This document shows, piece after piece, positions 1 through 10,091 of a stretch of 64,000 nucleotides of DNA. The notes under the pieces are model-generated. The model saw nothing but the letters and a program-made list of their open reading frames with translations. It did no database searches and was not told the origin of the DNA. Each line of letters starts with the position of its first letter. Position 1 is the first letter of the stretch. The translations under genes were made by a program, and so were the position numbers. The DNA comes from Punica granatum (taxonomy: Eukaryota; Streptophyta; Magnoliopsida; Myrtales; Lythraceae), in NCBI RefSeq assembly GCF_007655135.1, contig NC_045130.1, positions 20,031,363 to 20,095,362 on the forward strand, given 5' to 3'.

Positions 1-78
1 ACCGAATGAACTGCATGGTTTAAAGGCGCCTACCCAGTGAACTTGCGGGGTGCACGAGCGCTTGCTCGGCGGGTTTGC

Positions 79-280
79 AAGGTGCACTGCATTCCTGAGA
101 AGGTGCACGCCAATTAAAGTGCATTGCAGAAATAAAGGTGCACTGCGCTCCTGAGAAGGTGCACGCCAATTGAAGTGCATTGCGGAAATAAAGGTGCACT
201 GCGTTCCTCAGAAGGTGCACGCCAATTAAAGTGCATTGCGGAAATAAAGGTGCATTGCGCCAATTAAAGTGCACGAAGTA
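79..280 (-). repeat. 56-bp tandem array in the 3' UTR of element A
   Basis: The block beginning GGTGCACGCCAATT recurs at 102, 158 and 214, a period of 56 bp, with a degenerate lead-in and tail. It occupies the same place, just before the expected polypurine tract, as the 45-bp array of element B and the 33-bp array of D, but is unrelated in sequence. The open frame across it (20-274, minus) is a by-product of repetition and not a gene. Confidence 0.85.
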
Positions 281-1745
281 AATGCAAACGCTGAGGAGTT
301 GTGTGAGGTGTGGAAGGAATCATTGTGCTTCCTTCATCACTGAGTTTGTCCATGTTGCAATCGATGCTGTGGTAGAACGCTTCATTGCTTGCCAACTGAT
401 TTTGATGTCACTGAATGCCTGGAGTGCTGCTCTGAAGATTCTCCTCTTGGGTTGAGATTGTCACCCGTCACATGAAGTAGAGATGAATCGATCTTGGGGA
501 GATATCTTCCAAAGGGCGTTGATTTGTCGGAGGCAAGCGTTGATGCTGGGACGAAGTCATTTCACTGAAGCCTTACCTTTGTGGCAGTGATGTGTTTGAT
601 CTGCCGAAAGCCGGGCTCGCCGCTAGGCGGTTACCTATTGGGCTGCCGGAAACCGACTTTGCTGCTGAGGAATGATTGTGCTTTGTCGGAGGCCAGCTCT
701 GCTTCTTGGGCGGTCATGCTTTGACCTGCAAGAAGTTCGCCGAAAGTCGGCGTCTTGTATTGCGAGACTCGAGCTCTAAGACAGAGCGCCTACGTATCCC
801 GTGGAACTAGGAATCAGAGTCTGTCGTAGTTCATGCTGTTTGCAGTACCTGTGATCCTGACATTACTAGTAAATCATGTTAGAAATACTAACAAGTAATG
901 GACACAGGTAAGCATGAAAATGTTGTTGCGACACGCAGATCTTCAGTTTTGGGTCACCTAAACAACCCATGAAGATTTTTGCTTTGACAGTATAAGTAGG
1001 TCCCATTCTCGGAGGCCTAGATGCGAGGCCTCCAGGGGCTCCCGTTAGCTATGTATTGAGCATATCGAGACTTCCCCGACGATGCCCTAGCAATTCTATC
1101 GTTTGTTCGACGCGCCCGTCGGCTTTGAACCCTTCTAAATAGGGTACAGTAGGGCGGCTGCATTTGCAACCCGCTTGGGGATTTCTGTTCAGATTTGGTC
1201 AGACTCGGTCTGACCATTTTCAAAGCGTTATGACTAAACCCCGGAGAGGAATGTCTGGGATTTTGGCTCTGTGGTAGCCTGTTAAAGGGCGGTTGTGACC
1301 CGTTTGGAGTTAAGCAAAGACAAAGAGGAAAGAGAAAGCTTGGGAAGCACGTTGCCCCAGGCTAAAAGGATACACGGGTTCACGCCTGCAGCGAGATGTA
1401 CCCCCATATTCCTTCGTCCTACTGTTGTGTAGGTTTTACCGAACTGCTTGGATGGCATGCTCGGTTTGCCCACTATGCTTGAGGAGGAATCCTTCGCGCT
1501 GGATGGTTGAGCTGTGTTGGAGGGCTGATCGAGGATCATGTTGAAAAAGATAACTTGGCCACTTTCCTTGGGGATCCCTTGTCCGCACGATGTGTGAGGA
1601 ACCAAGGGGTCATTTTTTATCCATCTCTCGTTTAACTCTCCTTTTGCTACGGTCACCCAACTCGGGGCCGCACCTCTCAACCTAAAGGGGAAGAGCTCTC
1701 CTTTTGCCACAACCGCCCTGAAGGATTTCCGGTCATGCCTCTCTT
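281..1745 (-). other. Non-coding 3' region of element A
   Basis: No supported gene. The stretch is collinear, inverted, with about 29880-31330 of element B. Shared landmarks include the CCTGTGATCCTGACATTACT block near 850 and the CAAAGCGTTATGACTA block near 1221. A 142-codon minus-strand frame at 1282-1710 shares about 30 residues at its start with a frame in B (29908-30246) and then diverges by frameshift, so I treat it as non-coding. Confidence 0.7.
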
Positions 1746-1761
1746 TTACCCTAACTTTTGC

Positions 1762-1793
1762 CTAGGCCGCCCCTAAAGGGGTTTTCGACCTAG
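1762..1793 (-). other. Conserved 3' UTR hairpin (CTAGG type), element A
   Basis: The outer stem is CTAGG (1762-1766) with CCTAG (1789-1793). The inner stem is CCCCT (1770-1774) with AGGGG (1777-1781). It is followed by a conserved TTTTCGA linker and preceded by TTTTGC. Equivalent hairpins with different inner-stem bases lie at 29834-29866, 53113-53143 and 53227-53257. Confidence 0.6.
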
Positions 1794-2426
1794 CGGGCTC
1801 GATTCTTTTATCTCTCGAGTTTGCAAGGGCGAAGGGTTCGAAGGATTCAACCTCCGAGTGCATTGTGTTATGTTTCTGTCGAGGAATTGTGTTTGCTGCT
1901 CCCCCTTTTTGTCGGGGTTTGTTGATTTCTTAGGATTGGCGACGCCGGAGTTTTAAATCTCGGCGGTGCCTTGTTTTGTTCATTGGCAGGTTTTTCCTGC
2001 ATCTTTTCTCTCTCTTCATTGGCAGGTTTTTCCCGCTTCTTTTCGCTCTGTTTTTTTCTTGCAGCTGGGGTTTGTTTTGTGCCTCGTGTCTTTGTTTGAA
2101 ACTCCTCGACTTTGCATCGCCGAGGCCGCTTTGGTGTGCTTCGCCTCGTGGAGACTTGTTGTGTATTGCTAGCCCTATTTTGTGAGGACCGACTTTCTTG
2201 GAAGTTTGACTCCCGTGCACTTGAAAGTTGAACTTCTTGTCATTTGCCCTCGCAATCTCTTCAGGTGAATTCCCCTATTGTCTAGAAGGAAAATACAAAT
2301 TTGCCCTAGGGAATCAGTGGCCGGAGTTGTCTTGATGCTTGTTGTGGAGGAGGCCTGGACTTAACGCAAATGACCAGGAGCGTTCCAACGTCACTTGCTG
2401 GAGTGACCCACGATGGCGACCTCGGG
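1794..2426 (-). other. Non-coding 3' region of element A with a 36-bp duplication
   Basis: Collinear with 29390-29830 of element B. It includes a direct duplication of about 36 bp (copies starting at 1981 and 2017, each beginning CATTGGCAGG). Short open frames on both strands are not conserved in B, and I see no gene. Confidence 0.6.
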
Positions 2427-2590
2427 GCGAACTTCAACCAGGGAGGCCTAGTGTACGTAGCTCGCTGAGGTTGTGTTGGCGCGAACTTCAACCGGGGATG
2501 CCCCAGTGTACGTCGCTTGGAAAAGTTGTGCTAGTGCGAACTTCAACCGGGGATGCCCCAGTGTACGTCGCTTGGAAATGCTTTTCGTGG
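2427..2590 (-). repeat. 54-55-bp tandem repeat, three copies
   Basis: Copies start with GCGAACTTCAACC at 2427, 2481 and 2536. The second and third are nearly identical; the first is more diverged. Element B has only a trace of the same unit near 29240-29290, so copy number differs between family members. Confidence 0.8.
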
Positions 2591-3018
2591 GTGGATGATG
2601 TCCGAGGTGGTCTCGGTGCAAGCGTTGAACGCGAATGCCCTGGTCTTTTATCGTCGATGTGACTCGTGGTGGGCGGTTTGTGCAACTGTCGCCCCTGGCC
2701 GTCACATGTCGTCAATGTCAACTGAAATCGTTGCGTTGATGGCATAAGGCTCGCTCAGTTGTTTTTGTCTTTAGCTTTGTAGGGGGTACCTCCGTGCCGA
2801 GCCCCTTCCCTGTCAAAGTATAAGGGAGGAGGCTCGAGAGGAGTTCTCGGAAAGGCGTGAGCCTGTGCATCATTCTTCGCCTGTGACCGGCGTGTCCCTG
2901 TAAAAGATGACAAAGAAGATGGTGTGTTAGGCGACTGTGCGGTAGAGTATGCGGTAAGAAATATGGGGTGGACCCATGGGAAAATCCCTTTTGTCCCGCA
3001 CACGACCCATGGGGTGTC
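2591..3018 (-). other. Non-coding 3' region of element A up to the solo LTR
   Basis: Inverted match to 28829-29100 of element B, for example around the GACCCATGGG motif near 2971. No gene recognised. The sequence resumes at 8421 on the other side of the solo LTR. Confidence 0.65.
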
Positions 3019-3023
3019 GCGTG
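3019..3023. repeat. Target site duplication GCGTG, left copy of solo LTR
   Basis: GCGTG directly abuts the LTR end (TGTACGG at 3024) and is repeated exactly at 8416-8420. Five bases is the usual gypsy target duplication. Confidence 0.93.
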
Positions 3024-5837
3024 TGTACGGACCCGAATGTGGACTCTCGTCGGGGCCCGCATTGCGCGCTTTTGGATCGCGCGGCTTGGGGGGTGTCCAC
3101 CTTCCCGTGAGGACGCGTGACGGACACGCGTGAGAGAAGGAGTCGCCACTTATCATTTTACGACTCGAAGGTCGAGGGCGGATAAGTTACCCTGGGTCTA
3201 GGGGTATGGAACACCTAGTTTGTTGTTAAGGCATTGATCTATGCGGAACCGTAAAATCCGTGTTCGGGGGTTCATGTTACGTTCGGGCCTATATCCCGCA
3301 TGCTCTTTCGGTACTCTGGTTTACTAGGCTTGCATGTTTTATAATTTACCGCATGAATTAAGCTGCACTCGGCTCGCACGTTTTGACACCGGAGATTCAG
3401 TGAACCAAACGATGTCGGTTGAGAAGCCGAGAGAGAAGTAAACCCGTATGTCGGGGAGTTGGTTCACAATCTTGCGTTACAGTTCATCGAACCATGGAGG
3501 TTGAATCCCTGCGTGAACCAGAACCGCGAGTTCTTGGATTTACTTGTATCTGAGCAAGCATTAGACCGATTCGATTAATTCGACTCTCGGACCGTTCGCT
3601 CACCGACTGGAATTCTTACAGAATAAATGTACAAAATAAAATCCTTACAATGCTCTCGAAAACAATAAATACAAATTACAAAAGGGTCGAATTCCAGTCG
3701 TTTCGCGTTCGGTTATTATTCCACTCTAACTCGCCGTGAGTTTAGAGAAAAGACCGAAGAACTGAAATTCAATGGACGCTCTCACTGAATAGGGCGTTGG
3801 ACCCTGTGAGTGTTGATTAGGGTGTTGGACCCTGTGATCGATGATTAGGGTGTTGAACCCTAATATTATTCGGCCTAGGGATCAGGCTCGACCCGCATGG
3901 CAAACAGGTGCGGAAAGATAACACGCAACATGTTACTAACAGACAAAGTGTTTGTTATTGTTGCGTTTACGTGAATTAACAGATCATTAACCCAGGGGTG
4001 TTTTTGCAAGCAAATGCCATATGCTAAACAATCAAACATGTACCAATGTTTTAGCATTCGGTTTTGTTTTGAGAACTTGACAAAGAGAGTCAAATCTCAG
4101 GTGTGTGGATTGCTTTTACAGTTGTTCTGTATTATGACACTGAATTTCTACTGAATTAGCCAAACTCGTGTTTTGACTCTAGATTTGGAATCTAGAATTC
4201 CTCCTAACCATTATCTAGTGTTTGGTTAGGTCGAGTGAAAGGTTAATCAGCATTTTGCATGTCTTCTGACAGAGATAACCGTTCTAGTTACCCGAGTCTA
4301 TGTTAGGATGACAGAAACTCATCAGTTAGATAGTAAAAGGCTATGCAGATGAACCTGCACCTGAACAGGTAGCCCATTCTTATCCCGTACTGTAGTGTTT
4401 CTGTCATGCTAACCCTAAGAGTGTCGCTGAATTGTGAAAAGATGATTTTGCCCTTTATTTGAAAATTGTTTTCAGAAAAGGGGAAACATCGCAGTGCGGG
4501 CCACCTCGGCCTGTAGCCGGTGTCGACCAATTCCCTGGATCTTCCAGGGTTGTGCAAGAACCCCGAAAAAGCCAAAGAACCGGTCGATCTGCCCGGAAAT
4601 GAACTAGAAAGATCTTATGTATCCTAACCTGAGTTACCTGGAATCAGGTAAAAACTCAAGTTGAGACACAGAAGCCCTTTTCAGACGTCCATGCTACATC
4701 GGACCGCGCGTTTCGGGTTTTGAAATTGATAAGTTTGAAAAGGGCACCAATGTCATTTGACGACTCGTCGACGCGAGTTATCAGTTAATGGCCAATTCGT
4801 GTAAACTTTATCAGTGTGAAGTGGGTTTAATCATGTGAGCGTCCTGATTAACTCGTTTGTGGAATTAATGCTTAAGGGTTGTTGCCGAATGCATTAATTA
4901 AGAAAACGATTCGTGATTCGACGACCAAAATGAATCCATAATGATCAAGGATAATTCGGTTGAATAACCGACAATATCCTTATAACCGAATAGGATCCGA
5001 ATGAGTCCTCTATACATGAATCCATGCACGTTTATTTTTTTTAAAAGACTCTTTAAACGATACTTTAACATAGGAATCGTAAAGACATTGAAGTAAAAAT
5101 TCACACAATCCGATAAACGAATTAAACTCGAGAGAAGGAAATCATTCTTGACCCAAGGAAGGCCAAGAAGCCCTCGGCTTCATCTTATAAAAGGTGGCCG
5201 AAGGTTCTCATGGCTCCATCCGAGTCACAAATGATTTCCTAATCGCGGCTTAATTATTTTTCGCATGCTCACACATCAACCATGATGAATAACACTTCTT
5301 TTTAACAAAAAGGCCGGTGTTATCATGATTTGCTTAACTCAATTAAACATACAAACATTCACAAACATGTTAGTTAGGGAATAGATAAAATAACACCGGC
5401 TTCATGCGTGCAAGAACAACAAAACAAGCTCGGAAACTAACTTGGATCGTCTAAGGAGACCGATCTTAACCCGAAAAGAGCAATTTAAGTCTCCACCCTC
5501 TCTTTTAGAGACTTGACCGAGAGTTAGTTTGCCATAGCCGGGTCGGGATAGTCTTCCTTACGATGATCCAAACCTTTTTCCGACATGTTAGCAAGTCGTA
5601 AGGTAGTGCACATGCATAATATAACATAAAATTGTATAAAAATCAAATCTTGCAAGTTAAACATGAATGAGACACCATAATACTCCATAGCCATGCAAAA
5701 ATATGAAAAGCCCTAACTCCTCTAGGTCGAGAATGTTTTACCTAGCCTCGGGATACGAGGAAAGAGTCGGGGAAGTGTTTGAGAGTCGGGTGACTCGGTG
5801 TAACCCTTGAAAGAGTAGTCGGGTGCAAGGGTGGGCG

Positions 5838-6485
5838 TGCACGAGCACGGTCAAGCACGGTGACGGGCGTCGGGCACGATGACGGGTGACGGCAGGCACG
5901 GTGACAGGCGCTGGTGATGCTGGTGACGAGCGCTGGTGGCGCTGGTGGCGGGCGCTGGCGACGCTGGTGACGGGCGCTGGTGGCGGGCAAGGGCGTGCTC
6001 GATGACGGACGCTGGTGGCGCTGGTGACGGGCGCTGGTGACGGACACGAGCGCTGGTGACGGGCACGGGCGTGCTCGATGACGGACGCTGGGGTGCTCGG
6101 TGACGGGCGCTGGTGACGGGCACGGGCGTGCTCGATGACGGACGCTGGGGTGCTCGGTGACGGGCGCTGGTGACGGGCGCTGGTGACGGGCACGGGCGTG
6201 CTCGATGACGGACGCTGGGGTGCTCGGTGACGGGCGCTGGTGACGGGCGCTGGTGACGGGCACGGGCGTGCTCGATGACGGACGCTGGGGTGCTCGGTGA
6301 CGGGCGCTGGTGACGGGCACGGGCGTGCTCGATGACGGACGCTGGGGTGCTCGGTGACAGGCGCTGGTGGCGCTGGTGTCGGGCGCTGGTGACGGACACG
6401 AGCGCTGGTGACGGGCACGGGCGTGCTCGATGACGGATGCTGGGGTGCTCGGTGACGGGCGCTGGTTGCGCTGGTGACGGGTTAC
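5838..6485 (-). repeat. 57-bp GC-rich tandem array inside the solo LTR
   Basis: The unit is about 57 bp, built from GACGGGCGCTGGT-like subrepeats, GTGCTCGATGACGG and GGGGTGCTCGGT, with some longer units carrying an extra subrepeat. Because 57 is a multiple of three, the minus strand stays open in all three frames (5738-6418, 5742-6320, 5851-6492). These frames are artefacts. The array lies downstream of the TATA box, so it would be transcribed. Confidence 0.9.
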
Positions 6486-6816
6486 TGTTCACCCGAGAGT
6501 TCCAACTTCACCCGAAATGACTAAAACGACCCAAAACGATGAGCAAATGACTTCAAACTGAAAAACTGGGTTCAGAATTGGGATCCTTGGGTCCAGAATA
6601 TGTGGTCCATGAAGTTTGAGGAATTTTGGATATAAGTCGGAATAGTGCCCGCTATGGATTTCGACCTAAACTCTAAGGATTTTTGGCTTGGTTTTCGATT
6701 TTCATGGAGTGATTTGCTTGATGCTGGTTCCTAAGAAGTTGAGAGCATTTTCTAGAGGGAGAAACTAGCAAGATCATGTGTGCTTCATCCATCCTTAACT
6801 TAATGACAAGTATGCA

Positions 6817-6824
6817 ATATATAT
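6817..6824 (-). promoter_or_regulatory. TATA box of the solo LTR
   Basis: ATATATAT lies about 1.6 kb from the U3 end and is preceded (element sense) by CATTAGCTT, as in the other LTRs of the family. It implies that about 3.8 kb of this LTR is transcribed leader. Confidence 0.5.
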
Positions 6825-7326
6825 GTGAAGCTAATGAGCAATTAAGCAAAACAAAGCACCATTAAGGGCCTCCGGCTGCCCTAATGGAGATGAGGATGAA
6901 TGTCATCCATGCATCTTGATGAAGAAGAGCCAAGAAGCATTAATGGAGATGGAGTTAATGGCTTGAGTGTTGACTAGAAAGACTAAAGATATTTTGGGCT
7001 AGGTGAGGGCAAGAGAGGAAGAGGAAAAGACCGAAAATTTTGGGGCAAAGGGCGGTTGCCCTTGGGCAGCCCGCGGGTCCCACGGCTCGAGAAGAGAAAC
7101 CGGGAGAAGACTCGGGTCTCGATTGGTTGCGCATTCGAAGTTCGTGGTTCGAATTGAATGCCGAATTGTCGATATACGCGAGAAGACGGAGTTAATGAGC
7201 CCGAGACTGACATTTTTCATGGAGAAATGTCCCGGATGTGTGTGAGGCTCGGAAGCCGGTTTTGCTCATCGCAAGTGATCAGGGCGAAGTTGTCCGCTTC
7301 TGACAGCATATCTCGTATCTGCATCT

Positions 7327-7364
7327 CACGTTGGTCATTTTGACATAAATTGTCAGACAACGTG
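7327..7364 (-). promoter_or_regulatory. U3 inverted repeat with ACGT cores (solo LTR)
   Basis: The arms CACGTTG (7327-7333) and CAACGTG (7358-7364) pair perfectly and enclose smaller inverted TGAC/GTCA elements. The same arms occur at 16382-16419. ACGT cores are typical plant bZIP sites; that role is inference. Confidence 0.45.
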
Positions 7365-8415
7365 AACAATCATCCCTTAAGCCGATAATGCTAACGTGGG
7401 GCCGGAGATGTCCTAGGAGGCCGAAACTGGATTTCTCAGGATGACTTTTGAGTTGTTTGGGCACTCCGGAGATTACTGTAATCTCTGTTTGTCAAGATCA
7501 GACCTCCAAGGACTTGAAAAGTGTATCTGAGACCTCTAAAGCATTGCTCGGGAGGTCTAGATGAGTCGTGTGGTTTATTCCGACGATTCCACGTTGAACA
7601 TTGAGAAGGCTAACATGATGTAGGGTAGACACTCGACATCAAGTTTCCGTGAAAAGAACCTCTGGATATGCATTTCCACTGAAAATGGCCATTTCCGCTC
7701 CTCGGAGGTTACTCGGGAAACTGAAAAGGGTTTTGCTGTCTGTTTTGCCCAATTGCGAATGTCCGCTAGAGTTTTTAGGGCAATGCGGTATGAACTTCGT
7801 TTGCCGTAATTCCATCAGACCATTCTCCGGCTATGCTCTTCTGAAGAGGGGTATGCTTATTTTACCGTTCGGAAGTCATTTGAAGTGTCTGTGTGACTTC
7901 CAAGAGACAATCTGAAGCATTGTTCATGCTCTGTGTGCTGGTGGGGCATGGCCGCGTCTGATATTTGGAATTAACTTTTCTCCAGGAGACCGGCATTTTT
8001 GAACTTCCACTGAAAAGTTGTCTGTATACAGAAAGTTGTTCTGTATAGAGCAGATGATTTGCAAAATGCCTTTGGGGACACTTTTCATCTATTTGGCATT
8101 GAAGTGGATTTTTGGAGTCCAATATTGGCTATTTTCCGACGACCGAGCGAACTATCGGAAAATAGTACTGTCCGTGTGATATACTGAAAATGCCGGTTTT
8201 GGACATTGTTGAGCTCTCTGGTCGCTCTGTTGCCTTTTGGTGACCCCTGGAGTCGTTCTGTCACGTCCATGGGTCATTTGCTCAATTTTGCCGACTTGAG
8301 GATGAATAGTGATTTCTTGCTCTGCCGAGCCGTTTTCTGTATTTTGCTCAAGTCGTGGCTTGGATCATTGCTAATATCGTTGCTTGGAATGGTGAGCCAA
8401 AATGGGGTGCTGACA

Positions 8416-8420
8416 GCGTG
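8416..8420. repeat. Target site duplication GCGTG, right copy of solo LTR
   Basis: Exact copy of 3019-3023, directly next to the LTR start (TGTCAGC read on minus). Confidence 0.93.
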
Positions 8421-8934
8421 TGGATGACATTTGTTTCCAGGAATGTAGTCATCACCACTCTGAAGTGGTTAGACCATGACTGAGGTCACATAAGCATGTT
8501 TTCCCTAATTGCGAGTAGGCATGCGTAGCCGTCCTAGGGAAGGCTCGAGAAGCCAAGTCCCACGAGGACAGGTGAGTAGAACAGGTCTAACAGAACTGAT
8601 AGGGTGTCTTCGAGACTGTCCTAATGCTCCATTGAAGGATTTGTTCATGTTGGGAGCCCATTTGTGGGAATGCATTTGAATGAAAGCAACAGAGAGTTTA
8701 AAGAAAACTGCGCGTGTTGCCCTACTGTTTAGTCGGTGACCACAACGGAGGTGGATGAGATCCATTCTTTGATCGGAGGCATGACCGTGCTGGTCTGCGA
8801 TCGAGAGTTGGGTCATGCTCTGTTTGTGGAGCTGTCACTTTCTGTCTTTGCAGTGGAAGGATTAGACTTGCTCCTTGAAGTATCGCTTGGATGAATTTGA
8901 ATCCAAGTCGATTTTGGATTTCAGATGAGCCTGA
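8421..8934 (-). other. Non-coding interior of element A
   Basis: Collinear with 28300-28823 of element B, including the GATGACTACATTCCTGG / AGTGGTGATGACTAG segment. No gene is supported; open frames are short and not shared with B. Confidence 0.65.
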
Positions 8935-9165
8935 AAGCAGTAAATGCGAGGTGTCAAAACCTGAAAGCAGTAAATGCGAGGCCGAAGCCCAAAAGCAGTA
9001 AATGCTGGGCCGAGGCCCGAAAGCAGTAAATGCAGAACTGAGGTCCGATACGGGGCCGAAGCCCAAAAGTGGGGCCGAAACCCGATGCGGGGCCAAAACC
9101 CAAAAGCAGGCCCGAAAGCAGTAAATGCAGGACCAAGGCCCGATGCAGTAAATGCATGCTCGATA
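8935..9165 (-). repeat. Irregular tandem array of GGCCGAAGCCC / AGCAGTAAATGC units
   Basis: Units of about 20-35 bp combine GGCCGAGGCCCGAAAGC with AGTAAATGC. The same vocabulary appears in B at 27985-28300 and, as GGCCGAAGCCCGTGGAAAGC, in the large D array (50940-52356). These three arrays share a root, unlike the arrays next to the polypurine tract of A and B. Confidence 0.75.
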
Positions 9166-9670
9166 GGAAAATGCAAGAGATGTAAAAGCAAAGGTCAATG
9201 CTGAGGAATAGCGCAAGGCGCTGCAATGCAGTGACGCCGATTTGCTTGCGGTATTGCTCTATGGAGCAGGGATGGGGACTTAGTGTTGAAATCCCAAGGA
9301 GCTGGATGGATGGGAGACGTTTGTTGTCTCAATTGTGGTCGCTTAGTATTCAGGCTGTCTTTTTGTTGAGAATTTCCTGCAATGGGAAAAGAAAACAATG
9401 AAGGAGCATGAACCGTTCAGCATTTCAATGCAAGAGTGTAGGGAAGCGAACTGGCCTGGTAGGTGTCGTGCGAGCACACCGAGAGACATGCATTGATACG
9501 TTGAGCAGGCATGTATGAGTTGGTGTGAACATGCTTGGACATGTGTGAGGCGCGCTCGATCGCTGGTAGATGCGCTGGGTCATGCGGAGGGACGTGCGTC
9601 CGATCACGCAGTGACACTCTCTGTTAGGAAGAAGTTAGTGTTGGTTAACTTCGCCTGGGAAGGTTGATCG
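9166..9670 (-). other. Non-coding interior of element A
   Basis: Collinear with 27500-27985 of element B (shared blocks around CCCATTGCAGGAAATTC and the GTGTGCTCGCACGA segment). I see no gene. Confidence 0.6.
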
Positions 9671-9870
9671 GCCCTCGGGCCACAGTTCGTCTTGCTGTGG
9701 AGGAAGGGTGAAGGCCGCGAGTGGCCTGCCCGCGAAAGTGGGCACGACTCGCCTATCGTGTGGGGTGGGTGGCCGGGCTGGACGGCCTCTGGTCATAGCA
9801 CGTCTCGCCATGGAGAGGTGAAGATCGCAAGTGGTCTACCCGCAAAGGTCGGCACAACTTGTCTATCGTG
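9671..9870 (-). other. Tandem pair of a hairpin-bearing module (element A)
   Basis: Two diverged copies of a module of about 110 bp. Copy one starts GGTTGATCGGCC and holds the hairpin CCACAG/CTGTGG (9680-9685, 9695-9700). Copy two holds CATAGC/GCCATG with one wobble pair (9794-9799, 9807-9812). Each is followed by a CTCGCC or CTTGTC tail after GGCACRAC. The same module is in the LTRs of C (38482-38575) and D (49106-49210) and in B (27309-27510). Its function is unknown. Confidence 0.65.
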
Positions 9871-10091
9871 CGGAAATGCGTTGTAGCCGCAAGACAATAA
9901 ATATATCAAATGTATGCAATGCGTGGGTTTTGAAAGTTAATGTTATCGTTCGCATTGATTTAAAGAGTTTAAAATACAATGCAGTTTGCAAAATAAATCC
10001 TTAAGTCGATCTTCCATCCCGCTCGGGGCACAAGTGAACATTGCCACGGAAAACACCAATTCCAGGTGAAAGCCTAGTGGAGATATCTATC

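Larger units (their letters stand above)
3024..8415 (-). mobile_element. Solo LTR of the A family inside element A
   Basis: This 5392-bp LTR in minus orientation starts (element sense) TGTCAGCACC at 8415 and ends GTCCGTACA at 3024, giving TG...CA ends. Both flanks are GCGTG, no polypurine tract lies at 8416 and no primer site lies next to 3024. It is therefore a solo LTR left by LTR-LTR recombination, not one half of a pair with 12165-17470. The uninterrupted site is visible in element B at 28824-28828. Inside are a TATA box at 6817-6824, a U3 inverted repeat at 7327-7364, a GC-rich tandem array at 5838-6485 and a primer-site-like motif at 3139-3148. All open frames in it are chance frames. 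Confidence 0.94.

Noticed and set aside
1282..1710. 142-codon minus-strand frame in the 3' region of A
   Set aside because: The counterpart in B keeps only about 30 residues before shifting frame, so selection on a protein is not supported.
5738..6492. Three overlapping Pro/Ser/His/Arg-rich frames of about 200 codons
   Set aside because: They come from a 57-bp GC-rich array inside an LTR; all three frames of one strand are open at once.
9671..9870. Hammerhead-type ribozyme in the hairpin module
   Set aside because: I looked for the CTGATGA and GAAA core around the stems and did not find it.
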